A stretch of DNA of 64,000 bases from an uncultured Prevotellaceae bacterium (GTDB lineage Bacteria; Bacteroidota; Bacteroidia; Bacteroidales; Bacteroidaceae). The stretch lies in contig CADCFA010000009.1 of the NCBI GenBank assembly GCA_902800595.1, positions 22,340 through 86,339 on the forward strand. The letters run 5' to 3'. Shown here piece by piece: positions 26,035 through 34,046 of this stretch. How positions within the stretch are numbered: position 1 is the first letter of the stretch; each line of letters opens with the position of its first letter. The notes under the pieces were generated by a model, which ran no database searches, was not told the origin of the DNA, and saw only the letters and a program-made list of their open reading frames with translations. A program made the translations under genes and the position numbers.

Positions 26035-26224
26035 CATGACAAAAGTGACAATTATGACAATCATGACAGATATTTTTTGCACAGAACGATTTCTGGAATA
26101 TCTACAATTTTGCTCATATTTATATATAATATAAATATTATATAATAAATATGTACTAATTCTTTAGGATTTTCAGAATACCTCTCTCAGAATATGACAC
26201 TGTCATTTGTCATGTTTGTCATGT
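26035..26224. repeat. imperfect inverted repeat of TGACA units
   Basis: The intergenic stretch between trkH and the rhodanese gene is very AT-rich. TGACA occurs four times at 26035-26075, and TGTCA occurs three times at 26200-26224 in the opposite sense, including the palindrome TGACACTGTCA. An ORF at 26194-26427 across this area has no codon or family support. Meaning unknown. Confidence 0.4.
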
Positions 26225-26269
26225 TCTCTATGTGCGCGAAGACAAAATATGAAAGATTAAAGGAAAAGT

Positions 26270-26300
26270 TTTGGAAATATAAAATATTTCGCTATCTTTG
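26270..26300 (+). promoter_or_regulatory. promoter of the rhodanese-WYL genes
   Basis: TTTG (26270-26273), 19-bp spacer, TATCTTTG (26293-26300). Confidence 0.75.
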
Positions 26301-26356
26301 CACTTTGAGGACACGTGAGGTGAGACGGAAAGCTTATAAATTAATTGATAAAACAT

Positions 26357-26740
26357 ATGAGGAAATTATTGACTTGCTTGTTGGCTGCACTTGGCCTGAC
26401 AACGGCTTGTGGTCAGCAGAATTTTGAAAATTCAGATGTGCAGGGGTTCGCAGAACTGATTGCAGATATGAATGTGGTGGTGCTTGATGTACGTACAGCT
26501 GCTGAATTTGCAGAGGGGCATATTCAAGGGGCAATCCTGATAGACCAGGGACAGAGCGATTTTGTGCTGAAGGCAAAGGCGGTTCTGCCTGTAGACAAGA
26601 AGATTGCAGTCTATTGTCGCAGTGGTCGTCGTTCTGCTAATGCTGCCAGAAGGCTGGCTGATGTCGGGTATAGGTGCGTCAATCTTAAAGGTGGCATCAT
26701 TGCTTGGCAAGAAGCCAATATGCCTGTAGTAAAGGAATAG
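26357..26740 (+). CDS. rhodanese-domain lipoprotein
   Basis: 127 aa from ATG 26357 (a TTG 12 bp upstream is less likely). Signal sequence with lipobox LTTAC (Cys18), then a single rhodanese domain: 'VLDVRTAAEFAEGHIQGA' and the active-site loop 'YCRSGRRSANAA' with the catalytic Cys at about residue 87. Probably transfers sulfur or handles thiols in the periplasm. Followed 8 bp later by the WYL gene. Confidence 0.88.
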   Translation: MRKLLTCLLAALGLTTACGQQNFENSDVQGFAELIADMNVVVLDVRTAAEFAEGHIQGAILIDQGQSDFVLKAKAVLPVDKKIAVYCRSGRRSANAARRLADVGYRCVNLKGGIIAWQEANMPVVKE

Positions 26741-26748
26741 AATCACCA

Positions 26749-27642
26749 ATGAAACAATCGCAGATTTTCCAACAATATGTGTGGCTGATTTCCACCATAC
26801 GACGCTATAGGCGTGTGACCTTCGAGGAACTGAACCAGAAATGGATCGAAGACCAGGTGACTGACGGCAATCCCCTGCAGCGCTCTACGTTCAATCGTCA
26901 TCGTGATGCCATCTTGAATATCGTGGGACTGGTGATTGAGTGCGATCAGGCGAATGGTTATAAATACTACATCGCCAACCCCGAGGTGCTGGAAGATGAC
27001 TCTATCGAACGCTGGCTTTTCTCTACGCTGACCGTGAGTACCATTCTTTCTGACAGTGTGGCTGTGAAAGACCGGATCATCCTTGAGAATGTGCCTGCAG
27101 GCGAGTATTACCTGCCTGTGCTTATACAGGCCATGAAACTGAACCGGCGGATTGTAATGGGCTATCAGCGTTTCAACGGGGAGCCTTACGAAAAGAAAGT
27201 GGAACCTTATTCTCTGAGGCTCTGTAAGCAGCGTTGGTATCTGCTCGCGTTTACAGGGCATCATGTCGCCACTTATGCACTCGATCGTATGTTGTCGGTG
27301 GAGATGACTAACGAGACGTTTGACATGCCTGAGGATTTCTCTCCGGAGGCTTATTTCGCGGAGTATTTCGGGGTGCTGACGGATGAGACGCCAATGGCTC
27401 ATGTGGTGGTGCGCGCGTATGGGCGTACTCCAAATTACCTGCGTACGTTGCCGCTTCACAGTTCACAGCGTGAGATCAGCAGCTGTGAGGCGTATGCTGA
27501 CTTCTCCTTTGATATTCGTCCTTCGGCAGACTTTATTGGTGAACTGCTGTCGTATGATGTAGGACTTGAGGTTCTGCAGCCTGCTGATCTGCGTGAGAAG
27601 ATTCGCGCAGTTTTGGCGCAATCTTTGAAGCGATATTCTTAA
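26749..27642 (+). CDS. WYL-domain transcriptional regulator
   Basis: 297 aa from ATG 26749 (MKQSQIFQQY). N-terminal winged-helix region (about 1-75, with 'RRYRRVTFEELNQKW' and 'SRTF/STFNRHRDAIL'-like recognition helix), then a WYL domain (about 130-200: 'RRIVMGYQRF', 'VEPYSLRLCKQRWYLLAF') and a C-terminal WCX-like extension. WYL proteins sense nucleic-acid or nucleotide ligands. Target genes unknown; no defence genes nearby. Confidence 0.85.
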   Translation: MKQSQIFQQYVWLISTIRRYRRVTFEELNQKWIEDQVTDGNPLQRSTFNRHRDAILNIVGLVIECDQANGYKYYIANPEVLEDDSIERWLFSTLTVSTILSDSVAVKDRIILENVPAGEYYLPVLIQAMKLNRRIVMGYQRFNGEPYEKKVEPYSLRLCKQRWYLLAFTGHHVATYALDRMLSVEMTNETFDMPEDFSPEAYFAEYFGVLTDETPMAHVVVRAYGRTPNYLRTLPLHSSQREISSCEAYADFSFDIRPSADFIGELLSYDVGLEVLQPADLREKIRAVLAQSLKRYS

Positions 27643-27688
27643 AATCTGTAAAATGCAGCCTATAATTCTTAAGTGAAGTTAATTCAAG

Positions 27689-27719
27689 GAGGGGTGTCCT
27701 GCGTTTTGGGACAACCCTC
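27689..27719 (+). terminator. terminator after the WYL gene
   Basis: GAGGG...GTCC pairs with GGAC...CCCTC (one mismatch), 8-nt loop, then a T-run. Confidence 0.75.
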
Positions 27720-27776
27720 TTTTTATTTTGCACTCAGAAATTGAAAATTGAATGTTGAACTAAAAACTTTAGAAAG

Positions 27777-27860
27777 ATGGCTGGATTATTTATCATCGTT
27801 GTTACGACTATTGCACTTGCCAATATGTTGAACGATTATACTCAGAATGTACAAAAATGA
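27777..27860 (+). CDS. 27-aa hydrophobic peptide
   Basis: ATG at 27777 encodes a peptide with one hydrophobic helix (MAGLFIIVVTTIALANML) and a short polar tail (NDYTQNVQK). An A-rich start region resembles other starts here. No family known; could be a real small membrane protein or chance. Confidence 0.35.
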   Translation: MAGLFIIVVTTIALANMLNDYTQNVQK

Positions 27861-27904
27861 GTGCGATTAAGGCATCTTAATGCATTAATTGGACTGACAA
27901 ACCA

Positions 27905-28005
27905 ATGTTGAAGGAAAGGAATCAAGAGATCTATAAGGTGACACTGATTGGCGGTGTCGTCAATGTGGTGTTGTTGCTCTTTAAGTTTGTGGCTGGCATC
28001 GGGGG
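27905..28005 (+). pseudogene. 5' fragment of a CDF cation transporter gene
   Basis: Codons from 27905 read MLKERNQEIYKVTLIGGVVN and on to '[10 protein letters not shown]', closely matching the first 33 residues of the intact CDF transporter at 31244 ([18 protein letters not shown]...). It then stops at 28006-28008 exactly where sequence similar to a Clp ATPase begins on the other strand. Broken remnant. Confidence 0.75.
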
Positions 28006-28008
28006 GTG

Positions 28009-28325
28009 AGCGTCTCCAACTCGCTATTGTCTTCTTCGGCTTTCATCGCCATCGAATCCACCTTGCAGGTCTTTGCCAGAATGTCTGCGATATCAGCCTT
28101 TGTTACGATTTCCTTCTTTTTCTTTTTATCACTCACTTCTGAGGCTGCTCCAGCCTCGTCGATGAGGTCGATAGCCTTGTCGGGCAGGAATCGGTCGTTC
28201 ACATATTTATAACTGGCATCCACAGCAAAGTCGAGAGCCGTCTCATCGTAGGTCACCTGATGGAATTCCTCGTATTGTGGGCGCAGCTGTTGCAGGATAT
28301 GCTTCGTCTCCGCTCGACATGACAA
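28009..28325 (-). pseudogene. internal fragment of a ClpA/ClpC-type ATPase gene
   Basis: On the minus strand an open frame reads '[18 protein letters not shown]', '[20 protein letters not shown]' and '[14 protein letters not shown]', the end of the first AAA+ domain and linker of a Clp/Hsp100 unfoldase. No Walker motifs and no second domain remain, so it cannot function. It abuts the CDF fragment on one side and, on the other, TCGACATGACA, which resembles the end of the REP-like element at 29993-30050. Confidence 0.75.
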
Positions 28326-28370
28326 AAGGCGTGTCTAGGATGTTAAGATGACAGATTCTTAGCCTAAATA

Positions 28371-28402
28371 TTTGGAAGTTTGGATAATTTGTTTTATCTT
28401 TG
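28371..28402 (+). promoter_or_regulatory. promoter of the arylsulfotransferase-like gene
   Basis: TTTG (28371-28374), 20-bp spacer, TATCTTTG (28395-28402). Almost identical to the promoter at 30067-30098. Confidence 0.8.
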
Positions 28403-28429
28403 CAGGGTGATAACAAAAAACCAAATGCA

Positions 28430-29908
28430 ATGAAAAGATTTAAAACCATTCTTAACCAATTGTTCCTGCTGACGATAGGGGTAGGGATGACGTCCTGCCT
28501 GGGAGTCATGGATGTTCCAGTTCCAAATTCAGAAACGATGATCCTCGAAGTGATGGGCGAGCGTTACGAAGTAGTGCTGCCAGCTTCAGAACCTCTAAGC
28601 CTGCGTACGCTTACCAATGAGTTCGACATCACCGTCAAGGTGCTCAATGCCTCGGAGTTCAGCTCCGTTACCATTGGTGGACAGCCGCTTGCCGACGGCA
28701 GCTGTACCCTACGTGCACCTGAAGTATTCGACGCCTCTACCTACATCGATGTCGATTACGTCAAAGATTCCAAACAAGGCAGCATCAAGTTAAGGACCTA
28801 TCCTGACAAGTTGTTTACGCTGGGTAGTACGGGCGAGGGTGTCATTCCAGGTGATTTCTACCTCTCGTTTATCTACCAGCCACTCATCATGAAGATCAAC
28901 AACAAAGGTCGCCTGCTGTATTACCGTTTCGTGCCCACCAGAGACAACGGCACTTTCGATGAACTCGGCTACTGGGATTTTAAGAAGCATGTTTTCGACG
29001 GTAAGACCTACTATAGCTATCACGCCCCCGATCTGGCCTTCAAGGATAAAGCCTTTACAGGTTATAATCCTGGCATGCGCATCCTCATGGACGAGCATTA
29101 CGTCCCCGTCGATACCATCCATGCCCTGGCCAGCAGCGATGGCTACCTGCCAGCAGGCTCACCCCTCGACGGTCACGACTTCTATTTCTTCTCACCCACC
29201 CACTGGATAGCCTCCGCCTCATACGTCGAGCGTGAGGTGAATGGGGAGAAGCGCGCTGTGGCCTATCTGCAGGAGGTGGATAACGGTGAGGTCGTGTTCG
29301 ACTGGTGGAGCACAGACCATTCTGAGATCACCGAATGGAGCGAAGCCGCGACAACATTCGATACCAGCTACGACTATGTGCATTTTAACTCTGTCGATGT
29401 CCTGCCCGATGGCAACTGGCTCGTCTCTTTCCGTGCCATCAGCACCATCGCCAAGGTGAGCCACCACGACGGGGCGCTCCTATGGACGATACGTGGTGAA
29501 GACGGCTCGCTTGATAATGACGGCTTCTCAGGTCAGCATTATGTCCGTTACCACGAGAAGGCAGATGACAGCTATATCACCGTGTTCGACAACGGCAATG
29601 CCCACGAGCCTTCGCATACGCGTACACTCCGACTGAAGGTTGATGAAGATGCGGGCTCCATTTCCGTTTCCAATATCGAGAACCTGACTGAGGGTAACCC
29701 CTCTTATTTCACCATGGCCTGTGGTGCTCTTCTTGATTTTGCTGATCAAGGCTTCGTCGTAGGCTGGGGGTGGAGTCAGGAAGAAGACAACTGCAACCGC
29801 CTCGTCTCGGAGTGCGCCCCCGATGGCACGCGCCGTTTCGAGATCCACCTCCTTGACAACGCCCCCGTGTCCGTCAACCCCTCCTATCGCTGCGTCAAGT
29901 GTGAATAA
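28430..29908 (+). CDS. aryl-sulfate sulfotransferase-like lipoprotein
   Basis: 492 aa from ATG 28430. Signal sequence with lipobox GMTSC (Cys23). An N-terminal beta domain (about 35-140) precedes a beta-propeller-like region with features of the arylsulfotransferase families: 'DGNWLVSFRAISTIAKV', 'GALLWTIRGEDGSLDNDGFSG' and 'VFDNGNAHEP'. Members move sulfate between phenolic compounds in the periplasm, but some relatives have unknown substrates. The exact catalytic His cannot be fixed without alignment. Monocistronic: own promoter and terminator. Confidence 0.65.
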   Translation: MKRFKTILNQLFLLTIGVGMTSCLGVMDVPVPNSETMILEVMGERYEVVLPASEPLSLRTLTNEFDITVKVLNASEFSSVTIGGQPLADGSCTLRAPEVFDASTYIDVDYVKDSKQGSIKLRTYPDKLFTLGSTGEGVIPGDFYLSFIYQPLIMKINNKGRLLYYRFVPTRDNGTFDELGYWDFKKHVFDGKTYYSYHAPDLAFKDKAFTGYNPGMRILMDEHYVPVDTIHALASSDGYLPAGSPLDGHDFYFFSPTHWIASASYVEREVNGEKRAVAYLQEVDNGEVVFDWWSTDHSEITEWSEAATTFDTSYDYVHFNSVDVLPDGNWLVSFRAISTIAKVSHHDGALLWTIRGEDGSLDNDGFSGQHYVRYHEKADDSYITVFDNGNAHEPSHTRTLRLKVDEDAGSISVSNIENLTEGNPSYFTMACGALLDFADQGFVVGWGWSQEEDNCNRLVSECAPDGTRRFEIHLLDNAPVSVNPSYRCVKCE

Positions 29909-29922
29909 TCCATCAACATAAA

Positions 29923-29954
29923 AAAGAATCCCCGCCAACTGGCGGGGATTCTTT
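29923..29954. terminator. terminator after the sulfotransferase-like gene
   Basis: 14-bp perfect stem (29923-29936 with 29941-29954), AACT loop, A-run before and T-run after. Confidence 0.85.
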
Positions 29955-29992
29955 ATACTGTCATCTTGTATCCTGTCATTTGGAGCGCCCTT

Positions 29993-30050
29993 TGTCATTT
30001 CGACCAAGCGTAGCGCGTGGAGAAATCTCTCCACGTTGGTCGAGATGACA
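29993..30050. repeat. REP-like palindromic element
   Basis: Nested inverted arms: TGTCAT/ATGACA, CGACCAA/TTGGTCG and CGTGGAGA/TCTCCACG, with an 8-nt one-sided bulge (30008-30015) and loop AATC. It should fold into a long cruciform or hairpin. It resembles the intergenic palindromes scattered in many Bacteroidota genomes (from memory). Confidence 0.7.
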
Positions 30051-30066
30051 GATTTTTGTCTATATG

Positions 30067-30098
30067 TTTGGAAGTTTGGATGATTTGTTTTATCTTTG
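30067..30098 (+). promoter_or_regulatory. promoter of ald
   Basis: TTTG (30067-30070), 20-bp spacer, TATCTTTG (30091-30098); ATG at 30138. Confidence 0.8.
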
Positions 30099-30137
30099 CA
30101 GCAGATAACTAATAACCCAACTTAAAATTTTAGGCTT

Positions 30138-31244
30138 ATGAAAGTAGGAATTCCCAAGGAGATTAAGAACAATGAGAACCGTGTAGGTATGACGCCTGTG
30201 GGTGTGGCTGAGTTGACATGTCGTGGTCACGAAGTGAGTGTGCAACATACGGCGGGCGAAGGCAGTGGCTTCTCGGATGAAGCGTATGTGGCTGCCGGTG
30301 CAAGGATCCTGCCGACGATAGAGGCGGTGTATCGTGAGTGCGATATGATCGTGAAGGTGAAGGAACCCATTGAGCCAGAGTATGAGCTGGTGCGCCCAGG
30401 ACAACTGCTCTTTACCTATTTCCATTTCGCCTGCGAGAAGGAACTGACGGATGCCATGCTGAAGAGTGGTGCCGTGTGTCTGGCATACGAGACGGTGCAA
30501 CTGCCGAACGGTTCATTGCCTCTGTTGCAGCCAATGAGTGAGGTGGCAGGTCGTATGGCAACGTTGAATGGTGCCTATTATCTGCAGAAGACCAAGGGCG
30601 GCAAGGGTAAGCTGATCAGTGGTGTGCCTGGTGTGAGTCCGGCGAAGGTGCTAGTGCTTGGCGGTGGTGTGGTAGGTGAGGCTGCGGCCCTGATGGCTGC
30701 TGGTCTTGGTGCCGACGTGACGATTGCGGATATCTCTCTGCCCCGACTGCGCCAGCTGGATATCGAGACGCCTGCCAATGTGCATACGCTCTATTCGTCG
30801 GAGCATAATATCCGACAGCAGTTGCCGACGGTGGATATTGTGGTGGGTAGTGTGCTGGTGCCTGGTGACAAGACGCCTCACCTGATTAACAAGGAGATGC
30901 TGAAGCTGATGGAGCCAGGAACGGTGCTCGTGGATGTTGCCATCGATCAAGGCGGCTGCTTCGAGACGTCGAGACCAACCACGCATAGCGAACCTGTATA
31001 TATGGAGGACGGTATCGTGCATTACTGCGTGGCAAATATCCCTGGTGCGGTGCCCAACACCTCGACGCTGGCACTAACCAATGCTACGCTGCGCTATGCT
31101 GTTGCACTGGCTGACAAGGGTTGGAAGCAGGCGTGCAAGGATGATGCCGCTCTGGCTAAGGGACTGAACATCGTAGAGGGTAAGGTGGTGTTTAAAGCCG
31201 TGGCTGATGTCTTCGGTCTGCCTTACGAGCCGCTGGTATTCTGA
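30138..31244 (+). CDS. ald: alanine dehydrogenase
   Basis: 368 aa. NAD-dependent interconversion of L-alanine with pyruvate and ammonia. '[20 protein letters not shown]' start, catalytic Lys/His region 'DMIVKVKEP' and 'LLFTYFHFA', NAD-binding '[14 protein letters not shown]'. Full length. Overlaps the CDF transporter gene by one base (TGATG), so they are cotranscribed. Confidence 0.95.
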   Translation: MKVGIPKEIKNNENRVGMTPVGVAELTCRGHEVSVQHTAGEGSGFSDEAYVAAGARILPTIEAVYRECDMIVKVKEPIEPEYELVRPGQLLFTYFHFACEKELTDAMLKSGAVCLAYETVQLPNGSLPLLQPMSEVAGRMATLNGAYYLQKTKGGKGKLISGVPGVSPAKVLVLGGGVVGEAAALMAAGLGADVTIADISLPRLRQLDIETPANVHTLYSSEHNIRQQLPTVDIVVGSVLVPGDKTPHLINKEMLKLMEPGTVLVDVAIDQGGCFETSRPTTHSEPVYMEDGIVHYCVANIPGAVPNTSTLALTNATLRYAVALADKGWKQACKDDAALAKGLNIVEGKVVFKAVADVFGLPYEPLVF

Positions 31245-32140
31245 TGGAGAGAAATCGGAAGATATATCAGGTGACGCTGGTTGGCGGCATCGTCAATGTG
31301 TTGCTGCTGCTCTTTAAGTTTGTGGCTGGCATCGTGGGGCATAGTGCCGCGATGGTGGCTGATGCCGTTCACTCCTTGTCAGACTTTGTAACTGATGTGA
31401 TAGTGCTGGTGTTTGTGCATATCAGTGGCAAGCCTCAGGACAAATCTCACGACTATGGACATGGAAAATATGAGACACTGGCGATGACGCTGATTGGCAT
31501 AGCACTGCTCGTGGTGGCTATCGGCATTCTGTATAGTGGTGCCACGAAGATCTACGCCTGGACGAATGGCGAACAGTTGGAGGCGCCTGGCACAGTGGCA
31601 CTGTGGGCTGCACTGCTGTCTGTGCTACTGAAAGAGGCGGTGTATCAGTATTCGATGGTGAAGGCGCGCCAGCTAAACTCCCAGGTGCTAGCCGCTAATG
31701 CGTGGCATCATCGCAGTGATGCCCTCTCTTCTATCGGAACGGCAATCGGTATCGGTGGCGCCATCTTCTTAGGACAGCGCTGGGCGGTACTTGATCCGAT
31801 CGCTTCGCTGGTGGTGGGTGCATTCATCGTGAAGGTGGCTGTAGATCTGTTGCGCGATGGTATCGGCGACCTGATGGAGCACTCGTTGCCTGATGAGATA
31901 GAGGAGGAGATGCTCAGGATGGTGGGGGAACTGCCTGGTGTGGTGAATCCTCACGATTTGCGTACGCGAAGGATCGGTAATCACTTTGCCATCGAACTGC
32001 ATATCCTGATGGATGGTGACATCACGCTGCGAGAGGCGCACAACAAGGCTTCGGAAGTGGAAAACCTGTTGCGTTCCCGTTATGGTCAGGATACCCATAT
32101 AGCGATCCATGTGGAACCTTTAGAAGAATCCAAATCATAA
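31244..32140 (+). CDS. CDF-family divalent cation exporter
   Basis: 298 aa. Six membrane helices with the metal-site helices 'DAVHSLSDFVTDVI' and 'WHHRSDALSSIGTAIG' (Asp/His residues), then a cytoplasmic C-terminal dimer domain (about 215-295) rich in His/Asp. Exports zinc or a similar ion in exchange for protons. A truncated copy of its start lies at 27905. Confidence 0.92.
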   Translation: MERNRKIYQVTLVGGIVNVLLLLFKFVAGIVGHSAAMVADAVHSLSDFVTDVIVLVFVHISGKPQDKSHDYGHGKYETLAMTLIGIALLVVAIGILYSGATKIYAWTNGEQLEAPGTVALWAALLSVLLKEAVYQYSMVKARQLNSQVLAANAWHHRSDALSSIGTAIGIGGAIFLGQRWAVLDPIASLVVGAFIVKVAVDLLRDGIGDLMEHSLPDEIEEEMLRMVGELPGVVNPHDLRTRRIGNHFAIELHILMDGDITLREAHNKASEVENLLRSRYGQDTHIAIHVEPLEESKS

Positions 32141-32164
32141 TAACTAACCCTATCAAAAAGATTT

Positions 32165-34039
32165 ATGAAGAAACATTCATTACTCAGAAGTGCTTTTTGC
32201 ATGGTGGCCTGCTTGTTGCTGTCACTCTCTGCTGAAGCCAAACACGACCATTTCAAGGTCTCTGTCTATGTGCGTGCCGCAGAGGTGCAGAAGATGAAAG
32301 ATACCCAGTGGCTAGAATCGTCGTGGGCCACCATCTCAAGTCAGTTGGATGTCGATAAGATCTACTTGGAGACGCATCGCGACATGTTGATTGTGGATGA
32401 TGCCACGATAGAAAAAGCCAAGAAGTTCTTCCAGAAACAAGGTATCGAGGTGGCTGGCGGCATCACCTTTACCATCGATGAGAGTAATGAGTTTGAGACC
32501 TTCTGCTACTCTGACCCAGAGCATCGGAAGCTGGTGCAGAAGATCGCTGAGACCACAGCCCGTCATTTCGATGAGTTTCTGCTCGACGACTTCTTCTTCA
32601 CCAGTTGTAAGAGTCCTGTGGAGGTGGCTGCCAAAGGTAATCAGACATGGACAGCCTATCGCCTGCAGTTGATGAACGATGCAGCGAAGAATCTGGTGAT
32701 AGGTCCTGCTAAGGCAGTGAACCCCAAGGTGAAAGTCATCATCAAGTATCCTAACTGGTATGATCATTTCCAAGGTCTTGGCTTTAATCTGGAGGATGGT
32801 CCGAAGCTCTTTGATGGCATCTGGACAGGTACAGAGACACGTGATCCAGGCAGTGCCCAGCATCTTCAGAACTATCTGAGTTACAATATCATCCGCTATT
32901 TCGAGAATCTTCGTCCAGGCTATAACGGAGGCGGCTGGGTGGATGCAGGTGGTATCCAGATGAGTATGGACCGCTATGCTGAGCAGCTGCATCTGACGGC
33001 TATCGCCAAGGCTCGTGACGTGATGCTCTTCGCCTATCATCAGTTGCTGGAAATTCCCTTGAACGATCACTTCCGTGCCCCTTGGCAGGATATGGGTACC
33101 AGCTGGAGCTACGACGAGATGAAGGCACCTTTTAAGAATGGTAATGAGATGGTGACGCCCACCACGATGGCTCGTATCGCAGATGTCACCCTGCGTAAGG
33201 CAGACCAGCTGGCGGGTAAGTTGGGCAAGCCCATCGGCATCAAGTCGTATAAGCCCTTCCATGCCCTTGGCGAGGACTTCCTGCAGAACTATCTTGGTAT
33301 GATTGGCCTGCCTATGGATATGTATCCCACCTTTGCCAACGATCAGAAGGTTGTCTTGTTGACAGAGCAGGCTGCAGGCGATCAGGATATCATGACGAAG
33401 ATAAAGGCCCAGTTGCAGAGTGGGAGAGACGTCGTTATCACCAGTGGACTGCTGAAGGCTATCCCAGAGAAGATTGCAGAGGTGTGTGAGCTGCGTTGCT
33501 CAGACCTGAAGGCTATTGTGAATGACTTTGGCAGATATGGCAAGAGCAGCCGTGAGATACTGATTCCCCAGGTACGTTATCAGACCAATGACAGCTGGGA
33601 GGTGATCAGTGCAGGACGTCCGTTGACAGGTGGTGTCTCAGGCTTCCCCATTCTTCATAAGGCGAAATATACAGGTGCCTATCTCTATGTATTGACGATT
33701 CCTGACGATATGGGAAACCTCTATGACTATCCTGCTGCCGCACTCACTGAGATCCGTCGGGTGATGAGTCAGGATCTGGACTTCTATCTCGATGGTCCTT
33801 CAAAGGTGAGTCTCTTCCTTTATGACAACCATACCCTGATTGTAGAGAACTTCAACGATGAGCCGGTAGATGTGAAACTGGTGTGTGGACCAGACAGCTT
33901 CAAGTGTTTGAAAAATCTTGAAGATGGAAGCACCATTGATGGACAGCTGGAGGACTACTGGGTAGGTTGGCACAAAAAGAGCGCCACGAAGTTTGCTGTT
34001 TCCCTGAAACCGCATTCCTACATGGCGTTCAGCTATTAG
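32165..34039 (+). CDS. secreted protein, glycosidase-like barrel suspected
   Basis: 624 aa. Signal peptide of about 25 residues (cleavage near AEA-K), no lipobox. The region of about 30-400 has alternating strands and helices with acidic clusters such as 'DEFLLDDFFF', 'VIIKYPNWYDHF' and 'FDGIWTGTETRD', suggesting a TIM barrel with two acidic residues after a strand, as in many glycoside hydrolases. The C-terminal 100 residues look like a beta-sandwich. I cannot assign a family. 24 bp after the CDF gene, so possibly cotranscribed with it. Confidence 0.6.
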   Translation: MKKHSLLRSAFCMVACLLLSLSAEAKHDHFKVSVYVRAAEVQKMKDTQWLESSWATISSQLDVDKIYLETHRDMLIVDDATIEKAKKFFQKQGIEVAGGITFTIDESNEFETFCYSDPEHRKLVQKIAETTARHFDEFLLDDFFFTSCKSPVEVAAKGNQTWTAYRLQLMNDAAKNLVIGPAKAVNPKVKVIIKYPNWYDHFQGLGFNLEDGPKLFDGIWTGTETRDPGSAQHLQNYLSYNIIRYFENLRPGYNGGGWVDAGGIQMSMDRYAEQLHLTAIAKARDVMLFAYHQLLEIPLNDHFRAPWQDMGTSWSYDEMKAPFKNGNEMVTPTTMARIADVTLRKADQLAGKLGKPIGIKSYKPFHALGEDFLQNYLGMIGLPMDMYPTFANDQKVVLLTEQAAGDQDIMTKIKAQLQSGRDVVITSGLLKAIPEKIAEVCELRCSDLKAIVNDFGRYGKSSREILIPQVRYQTNDSWEVISAGRPLTGGVSGFPILHKAKYTGAYLYVLTIPDDMGNLYDYPAAALTEIRRVMSQDLDFYLDGPSKVSLFLYDNHTLIVENFNDEPVDVKLVCGPDSFKCLKNLEDGSTIDGQLEDYWVGWHKKSATKFAVSLKPHSYMAFSY

Positions 34040-34046
34040 GCGTCTC

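Noticed and set aside
26194-26427. A 77-aa open frame
   Set aside because: It overlaps the rhodanese promoter and gene start, lies in repeat-rich AT sequence and shows no family pattern.
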